The notes under the pieces are model-generated. The model was not told the DNA's origin. It did no database searches and saw nothing but the letters and a program-made list of their open reading frames with translations. Both the position numbers and the translations under genes were made by a program. Of a stretch of 10,289 nt of DNA, positions 1-6,795 are shown in pieces. Where the stretch lies: assembly GCA_002422065.1 (NCBI GenBank), contig DITO01000045.1, forward strand, positions 1 through 10,289, given 5' to 3'. Within the stretch, counting starts at the first letter, position 1; every line of letters starts with the position of its first letter. This DNA is from Erysipelotrichaceae bacterium UBA6182. GTDB lineage: Bacteria; Bacillota_I; Bacilli_A; Erysipelotrichales; Erysipelotrichaceae.

Positions 1-2
1 AT

Positions 3-1757
3 GTTGCCTTTACTGTGTACTTGTCTTCAAGATATACACTAGGAGAGCAAATGGGAGACAGTATTTATCTCTTCAATGTTGTAAACAAGAATATTGATAT
101 TGAAGTATTGAACGCTTTCGATCTAAGGACTGGCTTAGTTGATTTGAGTCTATCTACAAGTCTAACGAAGTCTTATATAAGCTTTTATATGATTTTTGCT
201 TCGTTATATCATTATATTGAACCTATTATCGCTTTTTTTGGTATCCAATACCTACCACCTTATGTATTGAATATGTGGGTTACAAACTTGATCTTTTATT
301 TTTTTTCAGCAGGTTTTATATTAGACTTACTCGCGAAATTTAAGCTAAAGTCAAGCTATACATCAATTATCTTGATACTTTGGTTAGGTTTGTATACCGG
401 ATCCATTTACTATAATGTAACTTTTCCACACATCGTTGTTACATATCTAGTCTTGTTTTTAGCTTATCTAGTATTGGCATTATTCTCTTATTTTCAAACG
501 TATGACCGCAAGCAACTGGTAAAAATATTTATTATTTTATACGGCATGTCTGGTTTTGCTGGGACTGGCGTTCTTTATTTGATTGTTTTTGCATTTGCAA
601 TCATCGCGACAACCCTCGTTTATAAGCATAAGGATGTGTTTATTCAGGTACCATTGTTCCTATTTCCAATCTTGGAATATGTTTTGATTGTTTATAAGTT
701 TAAGTATATAAATTATATCGTTTTGATAGGATACTCAATTATTTTATTTATTTCATATTTGCTTTATCGTAATGAAACACTGCAAAAATTTGTGTTTAAC
801 ATTCGATTCTGGATCTTAGGATTGATATGGATGGTTCTCTTTATTTTCACTCTCAGAACGGTCAATCAATATTACGATAAAGCCCTTGCATTTTTCCTGC
901 CTCAATTTGGTGCAGATCGAACTCAGGATTATTTTACCTATAACTCAATTGATTTGGCAATTCGAAATATGGTTTATATTGGCTTCATCATTGTGATGCT
1001 TAAAGATAAAATGTTTAGACCAATCGGTGTAGTGATCACAGTCATTTTGTTATTTTTTGTAAATCCTTTAATGAAACCTTGGGTAGCTGAGAATCTAGCG
1101 AGATATGATGTGTATAATCGGATCTTTTTTACAGTTTTTAATAATGGGACAATTGGTTTAGGGATAATTGCTACCATTAAATGGATAAAACAGAAGCAAT
1201 TTAAATATGAGAAGCCGGTTTTTATTTTAACAATTCTTATCATGTTAATCCCTACTTGGAGCCAGATTACAGGGTATTACTACCCAAGCTACGAACCACA
1301 AGTTGAAGATTTTAATCCATTGTATAAAATGGGCGAGAGTCAGATCGAAATACTAGAAAAGATTCGCCAAACTGTTGTTATTGAGAAACTCGATAATCCA
1401 CGCTTGATATCACAGATATTTGGGACTGGAATGTATGCCCCTGAGTTTGTTACATTGGGATATAATGTTAATCAACAAAGAAATGGTCCTGTCATCATAG
1501 GAGAAGAACTTTATAATACATTCTATACGCCTGCGATTCCTGGTGATCATCGTCCGGTTATTGACTATGATTTGAGAGGGACATGTAAGTTACTGGTTGA
1601 TAAGGCTGTAGATTTCGTGATTGTAGATAAGTCGTTTTCCGTTTATGACAAAGCGGTAGGGGATTATCTAACGATCTATTGGTACCTCGATCGTTGCGGG
1701 GCGACTTTTGTCGATGAGAATGATGACTATATTGCATACCGTTTCTTCCGATGGTAA
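3..1757 (+). CDS. Polytopic membrane protein, DUF6077/GT-C-like, 5'-partial
   Basis: This is a large hydrophobic protein, cut at its N-terminus by the window edge. The reading frame is open back to base 3 with no stop. The first in-frame start-like codon, GTG at 15, has no ribosome binding site and falls in the middle of a domain. Numbering from that GTG, an early loop carries GDSIYLF (D15). About ten membrane helices follow, and residues from about 430 to the C-terminus form an extracytoplasmic soluble tail containing DFVIVDKS. The stretch at about residues 349-372 (FVNPLMKPW, then RYDVYNRIFF) resembles the 'NP...YWRLFW' signature I remember from DUF6077 membrane proteins. The acidic first loop plus polytopic core fits a GT-C glycosyltransferase fold using lipid-linked sugars, but no activity is proven. 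The next gene begins 24 bases downstream and is of the same general class, so the two are probably co-transcribed. The family call is moderate; the membrane topology is secure. Confidence 0.7.
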   Translation, partial: VAFTVYLSSRYTLGEQMGDSIYLFNVVNKNIDIEVLNAFDLRTGLVDLSLSTSLTKSYISFYMIFASLYHYIEPIIAFFGIQYLPPYVLNMWVTNLIFYFFSAGFILDLLAKFKLKSSYTSIILILWLGLYTGSIYYNVTFPHIVVTYLVLFLAYLVLALFSYFQTYDRKQLVKIFIILYGMSGFAGTGVLYLIVFAFAIIATTLVYKHKDVFIQVPLFLFPILEYVLIVYKFKYINYIVLIGYSIILFISYLLYRNETLQKFVFNIRFWILGLIWMVLFIFTLRTVNQYYDKALAFFLPQFGADRTQDYFTYNSIDLAIRNMVYIGFIIVMLKDKMFRPIGVVITVILLFFVNPLMKPWVAENLARYDVYNRIFFTVFNNGTIGLGIIATIKWIKQKQFKYEKPVFILTILIMLIPTWSQITGYYYPSYEPQVEDFNPLYKMGESQIEILEKIRQTVVIEKLDNPRLISQIFGTGMYAPEFVTLGYNVNQQRNGPVIIGEELYNTFYTPAIPGDHRPVIDYDLRGTCKLLVDKAVDFVIVDKSFSVYDKAVGDYLTIYWYLDRCGATFVDENDDYIAYRFFRW

Positions 1758-1770
1758 TCGGAATAGTTTT

Positions 1771-1776
1771 GGAGAG
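1771..1776 (+). promoter_or_regulatory. Ribosome binding site for the second GT-C-like gene
   Basis: GGAGAG lies five bases before the ATG at 1782. It fixes that start and indicates translation initiation separate from the upstream gene, which stops at 1757. Confidence 0.6.
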
Positions 1777-1781
1777 TAACT

Positions 1782-3653
1782 ATGGGATTGGTATTGCCAT
1801 TGCTTTACATATTGGGGTTTAGCTCTTTAATTGTCTTTATTTCGAAAAAGAGATTTGAAGATGTTTTAGCTATGTCAATAATGATATCTACTCTGTTGGT
1901 TTACGGAATTGGGTTATTTAGCCAAATTTCGTATGGCGTTATTGTAGTTGTATTATTAAGTTGTCTAGGTATACTGATCTATTTGTATAAGGTTAGCATT
2001 AAGGATTTTTATAGTTATAGAAAGATTAGTATTGGTATTGTTTTGTTCGTCATAATGTACCTTTTGATCTATATTATGAATTTGAATCGTTTATTTGGTA
2101 CATGGGATGACTTTTCTCATTGGGGACCAATGGTTAAAGAAATGTTTCGTCTAAATCAGTTCTATACTGTTGAATCATCAAAATTATTCTTACACAAAGA
2201 TTATCCACCAGTGATAAGTTTGTTTGAAACAATTTGGGTATTCATTATAGGAGAGTACAAAGAAGGTTATCTCTTTAGAAGTATTCAGATACTATCATTA
2301 TCTATGTTATTTAATGGTTTGAAGCATTTGGACTTAGAATGGAACATAAAGGGACTTGTAAAAGGATTTTCTTTCATTTCTGTGATACTTCTAATTGTGA
2401 ATGTGTTTCCTTTAGGTGATGCACATTTCTATCGAAACATATATATAGATGCGACATTGGGCATTCTTTTAGCTTATGGTTTTTATTGTGCATTTACTTA
2501 TGAACTTAAATGGTTTGACACAATTCGCTTAGCATCAGTATTAAGCTTTATGATTTTATCAAAGCAAATGGGACTTGTTTATGTGCTGATAATATTTGGT
2601 TATTTAGTATTCGCACAATTAATTCAAAAAAAACGACTTGACATTAAATTTTCAGGTCATTTTAGTATAATAGCAGTTAGTACCTTCCTTATGAAATTTA
2701 GTTGGGATCAGTATATTAAACAGTTTCCTTTATCAATCCAATTTGAGCTAAGTGATATCAAGCTTTCCAGTTTGTTTGGAATCATTAATGGTCAAACAGG
2801 TGAGACTTATCAAATCGAAGCGGCTAAAAACTATATTGCTGCTTTAGGTCAGATTCCTTTAATCAACTTTTTACTTGATTTCAATTACTGGACGCTATTC
2901 TTGGTCTTCGCAGCCTTATTCTTTTTCTTATTTCAAGTCACAAAGGATAAACAGATAAGATTAAGCGTTGCAACGTTGTCAATCGTCTATTTACTTGGTG
3001 CTGTTGCTTATGCATTTGTAATGCTACTTTTGTATGTTTACAGTTTTGGGTTCTACGAAGGTCCGCGGTTAGCGTCATTTGTTCGATATATGAATACATA
3101 CTGGTTGGCTGGTATATGCTTATGGTTTCTCGTATTTGTTTTTGTACAACAATCAGAACAACCAAAAAAGCAAAGTATTGGACTATTAATAGTACTTACT
3201 TCACTTTTATTAGTATTCACGTTACAAGATCGGTGGATAGAATTTAAACCTGCATTGCTACCTGCGTCAGGGTTAGATGAGTATTATGATGATATTGAGA
3301 TAATTCAAGAATATACCGATAAAATTGGAAGTGTGTTTGTGGTGGCGCAAAAGAGTTCAGGTTATACCACTAACATCATTCGATACCATATTATGCCACA
3401 ATGGGTGAATACTTCATATTATAGCTTAGGCGATCGATATCATGAAGGCGATGTGTGGACTAAGAACATAGATATTATTTCATTATCAAAGATTCTTGAA
3501 TCATATAAGTATGTGTATCTATATGATGTTGATAAACAGTTTAGAAACTTATATTACGATCTTTTTGAAAATGGTTCACACCCTGATAATATGCAGTTGT
3601 TTGAAATAGTACCGAATGAAAATGGATTAGTACACCTAGAACGTATCTATTAG
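1782..3653 (+). CDS. Polytopic membrane protein, probable GT-C glycosyltransferase
   Basis: This 623-residue integral membrane protein is probably a lipid-linked-sugar glycosyltransferase of the GT-C superfamily. Helices begin at the N-terminus. After about three or four helices the first large outer loop carries WDDFSHWG (residues 108-115) followed by HKDYPP (138-143). A second motif, YIDATLG, sits at 221-227 and SKQMGLVY at 260-267. An acidic pair in the first outer loop is the usual place for the catalytic Asp in GT-C enzymes such as ArnT or PMT. The 'W(D/E)(D/E)FSHWG' pattern recurs in uncharacterised Bacillota membrane proteins. The last ~120 residues are hydrophilic and presumably extracytoplasmic. 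Translation starts at ATG 1782 behind GGAGAG. The gene lies 24 bases after another GT-C-like gene and 100 bases before a sugar acyltransferase, consistent with surface glycan assembly. Donor and acceptor cannot be read from the sequence. A polysaccharide polymerase (Wzy-like) is an alternative, but the acidic loop motif favours GT-C. Confidence 0.75.
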   Translation: MGLVLPLLYILGFSSLIVFISKKRFEDVLAMSIMISTLLVYGIGLFSQISYGVIVVVLLSCLGILIYLYKVSIKDFYSYRKISIGIVLFVIMYLLIYIMNLNRLFGTWDDFSHWGPMVKEMFRLNQFYTVESSKLFLHKDYPPVISLFETIWVFIIGEYKEGYLFRSIQILSLSMLFNGLKHLDLEWNIKGLVKGFSFISVILLIVNVFPLGDAHFYRNIYIDATLGILLAYGFYCAFTYELKWFDTIRLASVLSFMILSKQMGLVYVLIIFGYLVFAQLIQKKRLDIKFSGHFSIIAVSTFLMKFSWDQYIKQFPLSIQFELSDIKLSSLFGIINGQTGETYQIEAAKNYIAALGQIPLINFLLDFNYWTLFLVFAALFFFLFQVTKDKQIRLSVATLSIVYLLGAVAYAFVMLLLYVYSFGFYEGPRLASFVRYMNTYWLAGICLWFLVFVFVQQSEQPKKQSIGLLIVLTSLLLVFTLQDRWIEFKPALLPASGLDEYYDDIEIIQEYTDKIGSVFVVAQKSSGYTTNIIRYHIMPQWVNTSYYSLGDRYHEGDVWTKNIDIISLSKILESYKYVYLYDVDKQFRNLYYDLFENGSHPDNMQLFEIVPNENGLVHLERIY

Positions 3654-3693
3654 TGGTTTAGGAATTCAGTATCTTATTCAGAGTTTACATTTT

Positions 3694-3724
3694 ATAACAA
3701 TACAATTAATTAGCGTTGTATAAT
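3694..3724 (+). promoter_or_regulatory. Candidate sigma-A-type promoter before the acyltransferase gene
   Basis: A perfect TATAAT is at 3719-3724, about 30 bases before the acyltransferase start. The best -35 candidate is weak: ATAACA at 3694-3699, four of six matches with a long 19-base spacer. The strong -10 makes an independent start plausible, but AT-rich intergenic DNA gives such boxes by chance. Confidence 0.35.
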
Positions 3725-3727
3725 TAA
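3706..3727 (+). repeat. Short inverted repeat overlapping the -10 box
   Basis: TTAATTA (3706-3712) and TAATTAA (3721-3727) are perfect 7-base inverted copies around an 8-base spacer. The right arm overlaps the TATAAT at 3719-3724, a position where an operator would act. Both arms are pure A/T, so chance is a real explanation. Confidence 0.25.
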
Positions 3728-3744
3728 CACGATGTTATTCAATC

Positions 3745-3751
3745 AAGGGGG
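3745..3751 (+). promoter_or_regulatory. Strong ribosome binding site that decides the acyltransferase start
   Basis: AAGGGGG ends only two bases before the first ATG (3754) but five bases before the second (3757). The spacing favours the second ATG as the real start of the acyltransferase. Confidence 0.5.
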
Positions 3752-3756
3752 TTATG

Positions 3757-4329
3757 ATGGGGTTTTACAAGAATGAAGAATTAGCAAAGTTAGGGTTTCA
3801 GTATCTTGGTAAAAATGTAAAAATTAGCGATCGTGCAAGTATTTACAATCATGATCAGATATCAATCGATGACAATTCAAGAATTGATGATTTTTGTGTC
3901 TTGTCAGGTAAAATAACGATAGGCAAAAATGTACATATCGCTGTTTTCTGCAATTTAGCAGGTGGTGAGAAGGGAATCACCATGGAGGACTTTTCGGGTC
4001 TAGCCTATCATTGTAACGTTTTTACACAATCTGATGATTACACGGGTAAAACACTAACAAATCCAACTGTTCCGGATGAATTTAAACTTGAACGTAAAGA
4101 TAAGATTCATATTGGGAAACACGTAATTGTTGGAACAAACAGTGTGATATTCCCAGGTGTGACACTTTCAGAAGGCTGTTCTATTGGGGCGATGACTATG
4201 GTTACGAAAAGTACTGAGCCATGGATGATCTATTCTGGAGTACCAGCCAAACCTATTAAAGAGCGTAAGAAGGATCTTCTAGTTCAAGAAGAGTTGTATC
4301 TTGCACAGTTGGAAGTAAATCAAGGATAG
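3757..4329 (+). CDS. Left-handed beta-helix sugar O/N-acyltransferase, VioB-like
   Basis: This cytoplasmic acyl-CoA-dependent acyltransferase of about 190 residues has hexapeptide repeats of the left-handed beta-helix fold. Repeat-like turns include ISIDDNSRIDDF, ITIGKNVHI and IHIGKHVIVGTNSVIFPGVT. The family-typical end YSGVPAKPIKER is present. Numbering from ATG 3754, candidate catalytic or active-site residues are H61 and H86, with SDDYTG at 93-98. The overall pattern (FYKNEELAKLGF at the N-terminus, RIDDFCVLSGKI, SDDYTG) is what I remember of proteins annotated as dTDP-4-amino-4,6-dideoxy-D-glucose acyltransferase (VioB type), which N-acetylate dTDP-Qui4N. The downstream aminotransferase, however, is of the WecE type (Fuc4N), so the true substrate may be Fuc4N, another amino sugar, or a hydroxyl group on the glycan. 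ATG 3754 is possible, but ribosome binding site spacing favours 3757. The gene is flanked by 100- and 179-base gaps, so it may be transcribed separately. Confidence 0.85.
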   Translation: MGFYKNEELAKLGFQYLGKNVKISDRASIYNHDQISIDDNSRIDDFCVLSGKITIGKNVHIAVFCNLAGGEKGITMEDFSGLAYHCNVFTQSDDYTGKTLTNPTVPDEFKLERKDKIHIGKHVIVGTNSVIFPGVTLSEGCSIGAMTMVTKSTEPWMIYSGVPAKPIKERKKDLLVQEELYLAQLEVNQG

Positions 4330-4392
4330 AAGTTTCTAAAATAATTCATTTAAACTAATTTGTGTAGAGGTAGGAATAGATTAGATGATTGT

Positions 4393-4512
4393 ATGAGTAA
4401 ATCACAAATACAAAGAGTATCGATTAATATGAATCAGCTTATGAGGTCAATTAACAAAAATTTGAACCGATTTATTATACTTTGGAACACTAGAAGCATG
4501 AGGGAGATATGA
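4393..4512 (+). other. Possible 39-codon leader ORF coupled to the glycosyltransferase gene
   Basis: An ATG at 4393 opens a 39-codon frame whose TGA (4510-4512) overlaps the ATG of the downstream glycosyltransferase as ATGA. The predicted peptide is basic (Lys/Arg at several positions) and matches nothing I recognise. A three-codon frame at 4385-4396 also ends in an ATGA overlap with this start. There is no well-spaced ribosome binding site for 4393; AGAGGTAGG at 4366-4374 is 18 bases away. The candidate promoter at 4451-4478 lies inside it. It is more likely chance than a gene. Confidence 0.15.
4451..4478 (+). promoter_or_regulatory. Candidate sigma-A-type promoter of the six-gene operon
   Basis: TTAACA (4451-4456, five of six matches to TTGACA) and TATTAT (4473-4478, five of six to TATAAT) are separated by 16 bases. 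They lie about 30 bases before the first gene of the compact operon. Transcription would start near 4485 and give a short leader with the AGGGAG ribosome binding site at 4501-4506. This is the best promoter in the 179-base gap. Confidence 0.45.
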
Positions 4513-5444
4513 AAATTTCATTCGTTATACCTTGTTATCGATCTGAACACACGATTGAAACAGTACTACAAGAGATTGAATCCGTAGTAAAGACTCGAAC
4601 ATCCATTGATTATCAAATCATTCTCGTAAATGACGCATCTCCTGATGGATTAACATCTAAACTAAGTCAAATGGTTGAGAAATTTAAAAACGTTCTCGTA
4701 GTAGAGTTTACAAAGAACTTTGGGCAACATGCGGCTTTAATGTGTGGCATACGTGAAGCGGATGGAGACATTGTTGTGTGTTTAGATGATGATGGACAAA
4801 CTCCTGCAGATCAAGTGTTTTCGATGATTGACGAACTCAATAAAGGTTATGATGTGATTTATGCAAACTACCAGCAATCCAATCGTTCATGGTTTAGAAG
4901 TATAGGATCGAGTTTAAATAATCGAATGGCAGAGCTTTTGATTTCAAAGCCTAGGGATATTACGATGACAAGTTATTTCTGCATGACTAAGGTCATAGCG
5001 GACGAAGTCGTCAAATACACTCATGCTTATCCTTATGTAGGTGGACTTGTTTTAAGATCGACTAATAATATCGGTAAAGTCATGGTAGATCATCGAGATC
5101 GTTTTAATGGATCATCTGGATATACCTTTAAGTCTCTCTTAAAGTTATGGTTAAATGGTTTTACTGCATTTTCAGTAAAACCATTACGTATCGCTAGCAT
5201 CATCGGTGGTTTGATTTCAATGTCAGGTATTGTATTTGGTGTTTATACCATCATTGCTCGATTACTCAACCCACAAATGCCGATGGGCTATGCTTCACTG
5301 ATTGCTGTTACTGTGTTTATTGGTGGAATGAATATGATTCTATTAGGCTTGGTAGGAGAGTATATTGGGCGTATGTACATCAGTATGAATAATTCACCAC
5401 AATATGTAATAAAGCGAGAGTACTCCAAACATGCGCAAGATTAA
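4509..5444 (+). CDS. Polyprenyl-phosphate glycosyltransferase, GT2 family (ArnC/GtrB/CsbB-like)
   Basis: This enzyme transfers a sugar from a nucleotide donor to undecaprenyl phosphate on the inner face of the membrane. Its 311 residues match the usual length. An N-terminal GT-A domain has ISFVIPCY at 3-10, NDASPDG at 41-47, KNFGQHAALMCG at 69-80 and the metal-binding DDDGQ at 93-97. The juxtamembrane region has NGSSGYTF at 200-207 and FSVKPLR at 221-227. Two C-terminal helices (about 227-250 and 260-285) are followed by LVGEYIGRMY (281-290). NFGQHAAL and GEYIGR are hallmarks shared with ArnC and GtrB. The usual DADLQ is DDDGQ here, which I remember from a Bacillota subgroup. The start at 4509 is fixed by the conserved N-terminal strand, although AGGGAG is only two bases away. 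It heads a six-gene operon with amino-sugar enzymes. The donor is therefore inferred to be dTDP-Fuc4NAc or its unacylated form; the sequence alone does not show this. Confidence 0.92.
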   Translation: MKISFVIPCYRSEHTIETVLQEIESVVKTRTSIDYQIILVNDASPDGLTSKLSQMVEKFKNVLVVEFTKNFGQHAALMCGIREADGDIVVCLDDDGQTPADQVFSMIDELNKGYDVIYANYQQSNRSWFRSIGSSLNNRMAELLISKPRDITMTSYFCMTKVIADEVVKYTHAYPYVGGLVLRSTNNIGKVMVDHRDRFNGSSGYTFKSLLKLWLNGFTAFSVKPLRIASIIGGLISMSGIVFGVYTIIARLLNPQMPMGYASLIAVTVFIGGMNMILLGLVGEYIGRMYISMNNSPQYVIKREYSKHAQD

Positions 5445-5766
5445 TAACATAATTAAGCTACATCTACTTTTTTTTGTGTTTTCATTGACTGGTATCTTTT
5501 CAAAATATGCTTCTCAATCAGAATTTCTCTCAACTTCCTATTTAACCAACATGTTTTTTGTGTTGGTTATTTTTATGGCGTATGCTTTTTTTTGGCAAAG
5601 TGTATTAGCTGAAATGCCAGTCTCAACCGCTTATGCTCAACGTTCAATTTTGATTATTTGGGGCTTAGTTTGGGGGACTTTTATTTTTACTGAAACAATA
5701 AACTTAAAAATGATTATTGGTGGAATTTTGATTTTGTTTGGACTCTATTGGATAGGTAAAAAATGA
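5431..5766 (+). CDS. Four-helix SMR/EamA-type membrane protein, probable flippase subunit A (ArnE/ArnF-like)
   Basis: This 111-residue integral membrane protein has four predicted helices, at about 7-25, 38-60, 68-86 and 92-109. The second half (PVSTAYAQRS, then TETINLKMIIGGILILFGLY) has the arrangement of SMR proteins such as EmrE: AYA near helix 3, then a short polar turn, then a Gly-rich helix 4. Helix 1 has no Glu equivalent to the drug- and proton-binding Glu14 of EmrE, which argues against multidrug efflux. The gene overlaps the glycosyltransferase by 14 bases and the next four-helix gene by 4 bases. A glycosyltransferase followed by two small SMR-like genes mirrors ArnC with ArnE/ArnF. 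The inferred role is one half of a heterodimer that flips undecaprenyl-phosphate sugar outward. It is the more divergent of the pair, so the family call rests partly on context. Confidence 0.8.
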   Translation: MRKINNIIKLHLLFFVFSLTGIFSKYASQSEFLSTSYLTNMFFVLVIFMAYAFFWQSVLAEMPVSTAYAQRSILIIWGLVWGTFIFTETINLKMIIGGILILFGLYWIGKK

Positions 5767-6095
5767 TGGGGTTCTTTATCTACTGCGGCTCTGTACTTAT
5801 CGCTTCTATTGCGCAAATGTTACTCAAGAAGAGTGCTTTAAAGAAGCATGAACATTTTGTGGGGTCCTATCTTAACCCATTGGTAATTATGGCTTATCTT
5901 ATGTTGGTTATTTCTATGGTATTGACTTCAATTGCATATCGTACAGTCCCTCTTTCTTTGGGTCCACTTATTGAAACATTAGGCATTGTGTTTGTGGCAT
6001 TCTTTAGTAGAATATTTTTTAAAGAGCAAATTACAAGGAATTACTTTATTGGATTGACTTTAATCATGATTGGAGTCGTTGTAGCATATGGATAA
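5763..6095 (+). CDS. Four-helix SMR/EamA-type membrane protein, probable flippase subunit B (ArnE/ArnF-like)
   Basis: This 110-residue, four-helix membrane protein has helices at about 3-22, 38-58, 64-83 and 92-109. The first helix ends in IAQMLLKKSA (residues 16-25), typical of half-sized EamA/SMR proteins. Aligned by eye to EmrE through Gly9, Leu12, Lys22 and Ser24, the essential Glu14 is replaced by Ala14. The FFKEQITRNYFIGLTLIMIG segment at about 85-104 matches the SMR helix 3-4 turn. An ATGA overlap joins it to the previous gene, and an 8-base overlap joins it to the WecD-like gene. ATG 5766 is an equally possible start; AGG at 5754-5756 serves both. Pairing with the upstream gene suggests a heterodimeric carrier for undecaprenyl-phosphate-linked sugar. 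A homodimeric small-molecule exporter is the alternative, but the operon makes this less likely. Confidence 0.83.
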   Translation: MMGFFIYCGSVLIASIAQMLLKKSALKKHEHFVGSYLNPLVIMAYLMLVISMVLTSIAYRTVPLSLGPLIETLGIVFVAFFSRIFFKEQITRNYFIGLTLIMIGVVVAYG

Positions 6096-6795
6096 AGTAA
6101 AACCAATCCGTAATTTGAAATGGGATAGTGATTTTTGGGGACTTGATTTCTATGAATACAATTTAGAAATGACATATGATTTTGAATCACTAAAGAAACC
6201 TTACATTGTTCAAGTAAAAATACCTGTAGGATCTAATTCTCTTATTACACTTGATGAATTAGGGTTTGAATGCGTTGAACGAAAAGTGAACCTGATTAAG
6301 GATTCAATGCATCGAAATGAACATATTGATAAGAACATACATCCGTTAAAAGTTGAGGATTTGAATGGATTGGAATCGGAAATCGGCTCACTGTTTGTAA
6401 AACATTCGCGTTATCGATTCCTTAATCTTCAAAAAGTAGAGTATTTCTATACCCATTGGTTGATCAATAGCTGTAATGCATCGATGGACACACATGCCTA
6501 TGGTTACTTTATTCAAAATCAACTAGCGGGATTCGTAACATTTCGTTTAGAAGATGATCGACTAATTATTGGATTATTTGGCGTATTGGTAAATAATCAA
6601 GGAAAAGGTATTGGAAGTTCGCTCTTAAGATTTGTTGAGAGTAAAGCATGTGATTTAGGACTAAAGGCGATTCTAGTCAGTACGCAAAAAACCAACTTGA
6701 ATGCAATAAATGTCTACCAAAAAAATGGATACGAGATTGAAAGTGAAGAATTGTGGTTTTATAAAATGAACTTAGAAAATGGAGAAAAAGTATGA
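6088..6795 (+). CDS. wecD: dTDP-fucosamine N-acetyltransferase-like GNAT enzyme (WecD/RffC-like)
   Basis: This cytoplasmic GNAT enzyme would N-acylate the 4-amino group of dTDP-4-amino-4,6-dideoxy-D-galactose using an acyl-CoA. It has 235 residues, against 224 in E. coli WecD. The WecD-specific N-terminal domain is recognisable: LKWDSDFWG at 10-18 and LDELGFECVERKVNL at 55-69. HSRYRFL at 106-112 corresponds to a conserved WecD segment. The acetyl-CoA loop is QGKGIGSSLL (171-180). Near the end, NVYQKNGYEIES (208-219) places Tyr210 where, as I recall it, E. coli WecD has its proposed general acid, Tyr208. The upstream overlap is 8 bases, with GGAG at 6072-6075 as a distant ribosome binding site. 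Downstream there is an ATGA overlap with wecE, the same enzyme pair as in enterobacterial common antigen synthesis. The acyl group is not readable from sequence; acetyl is the family default. Confidence 0.88.
   Translation: MDKVKPIRNLKWDSDFWGLDFYEYNLEMTYDFESLKKPYIVQVKIPVGSNSLITLDELGFECVERKVNLIKDSMHRNEHIDKNIHPLKVEDLNGLESEIGSLFVKHSRYRFLNLQKVEYFYTHWLINSCNASMDTHAYGYFIQNQLAGFVTFRLEDDRLIIGLFGVLVNNQGKGIGSSLLRFVESKACDLGLKAILVSTQKTNLNAINVYQKNGYEIESEELWFYKMNLENGEKV

Noticed and set aside
15..17. GTG at 15 as the true start of the first gene
   Set aside because: The frame is open to the window edge, no Shine-Dalgarno site precedes it, and the protein would begin inside a loop after missing helices.
974..1243. 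Reverse-strand open frame within the first membrane protein gene
   Set aside because: It lies wholly opposite a well-supported coding region, has no ribosome binding site of note, and its translation resembles no family.
4331..4356. Possible terminator after the acyltransferase (AGTTT...AAACT)
   Set aside because: The stem is only five A/T-rich pairs with a 16-base loop and no T-tract, so it is not convincing.
5431..6095. Multidrug resistance SMR transporter pair
   Set aside because: No Glu is present at the EmrE Glu14 position, and the genes are embedded in a lipid-linked sugar operon.
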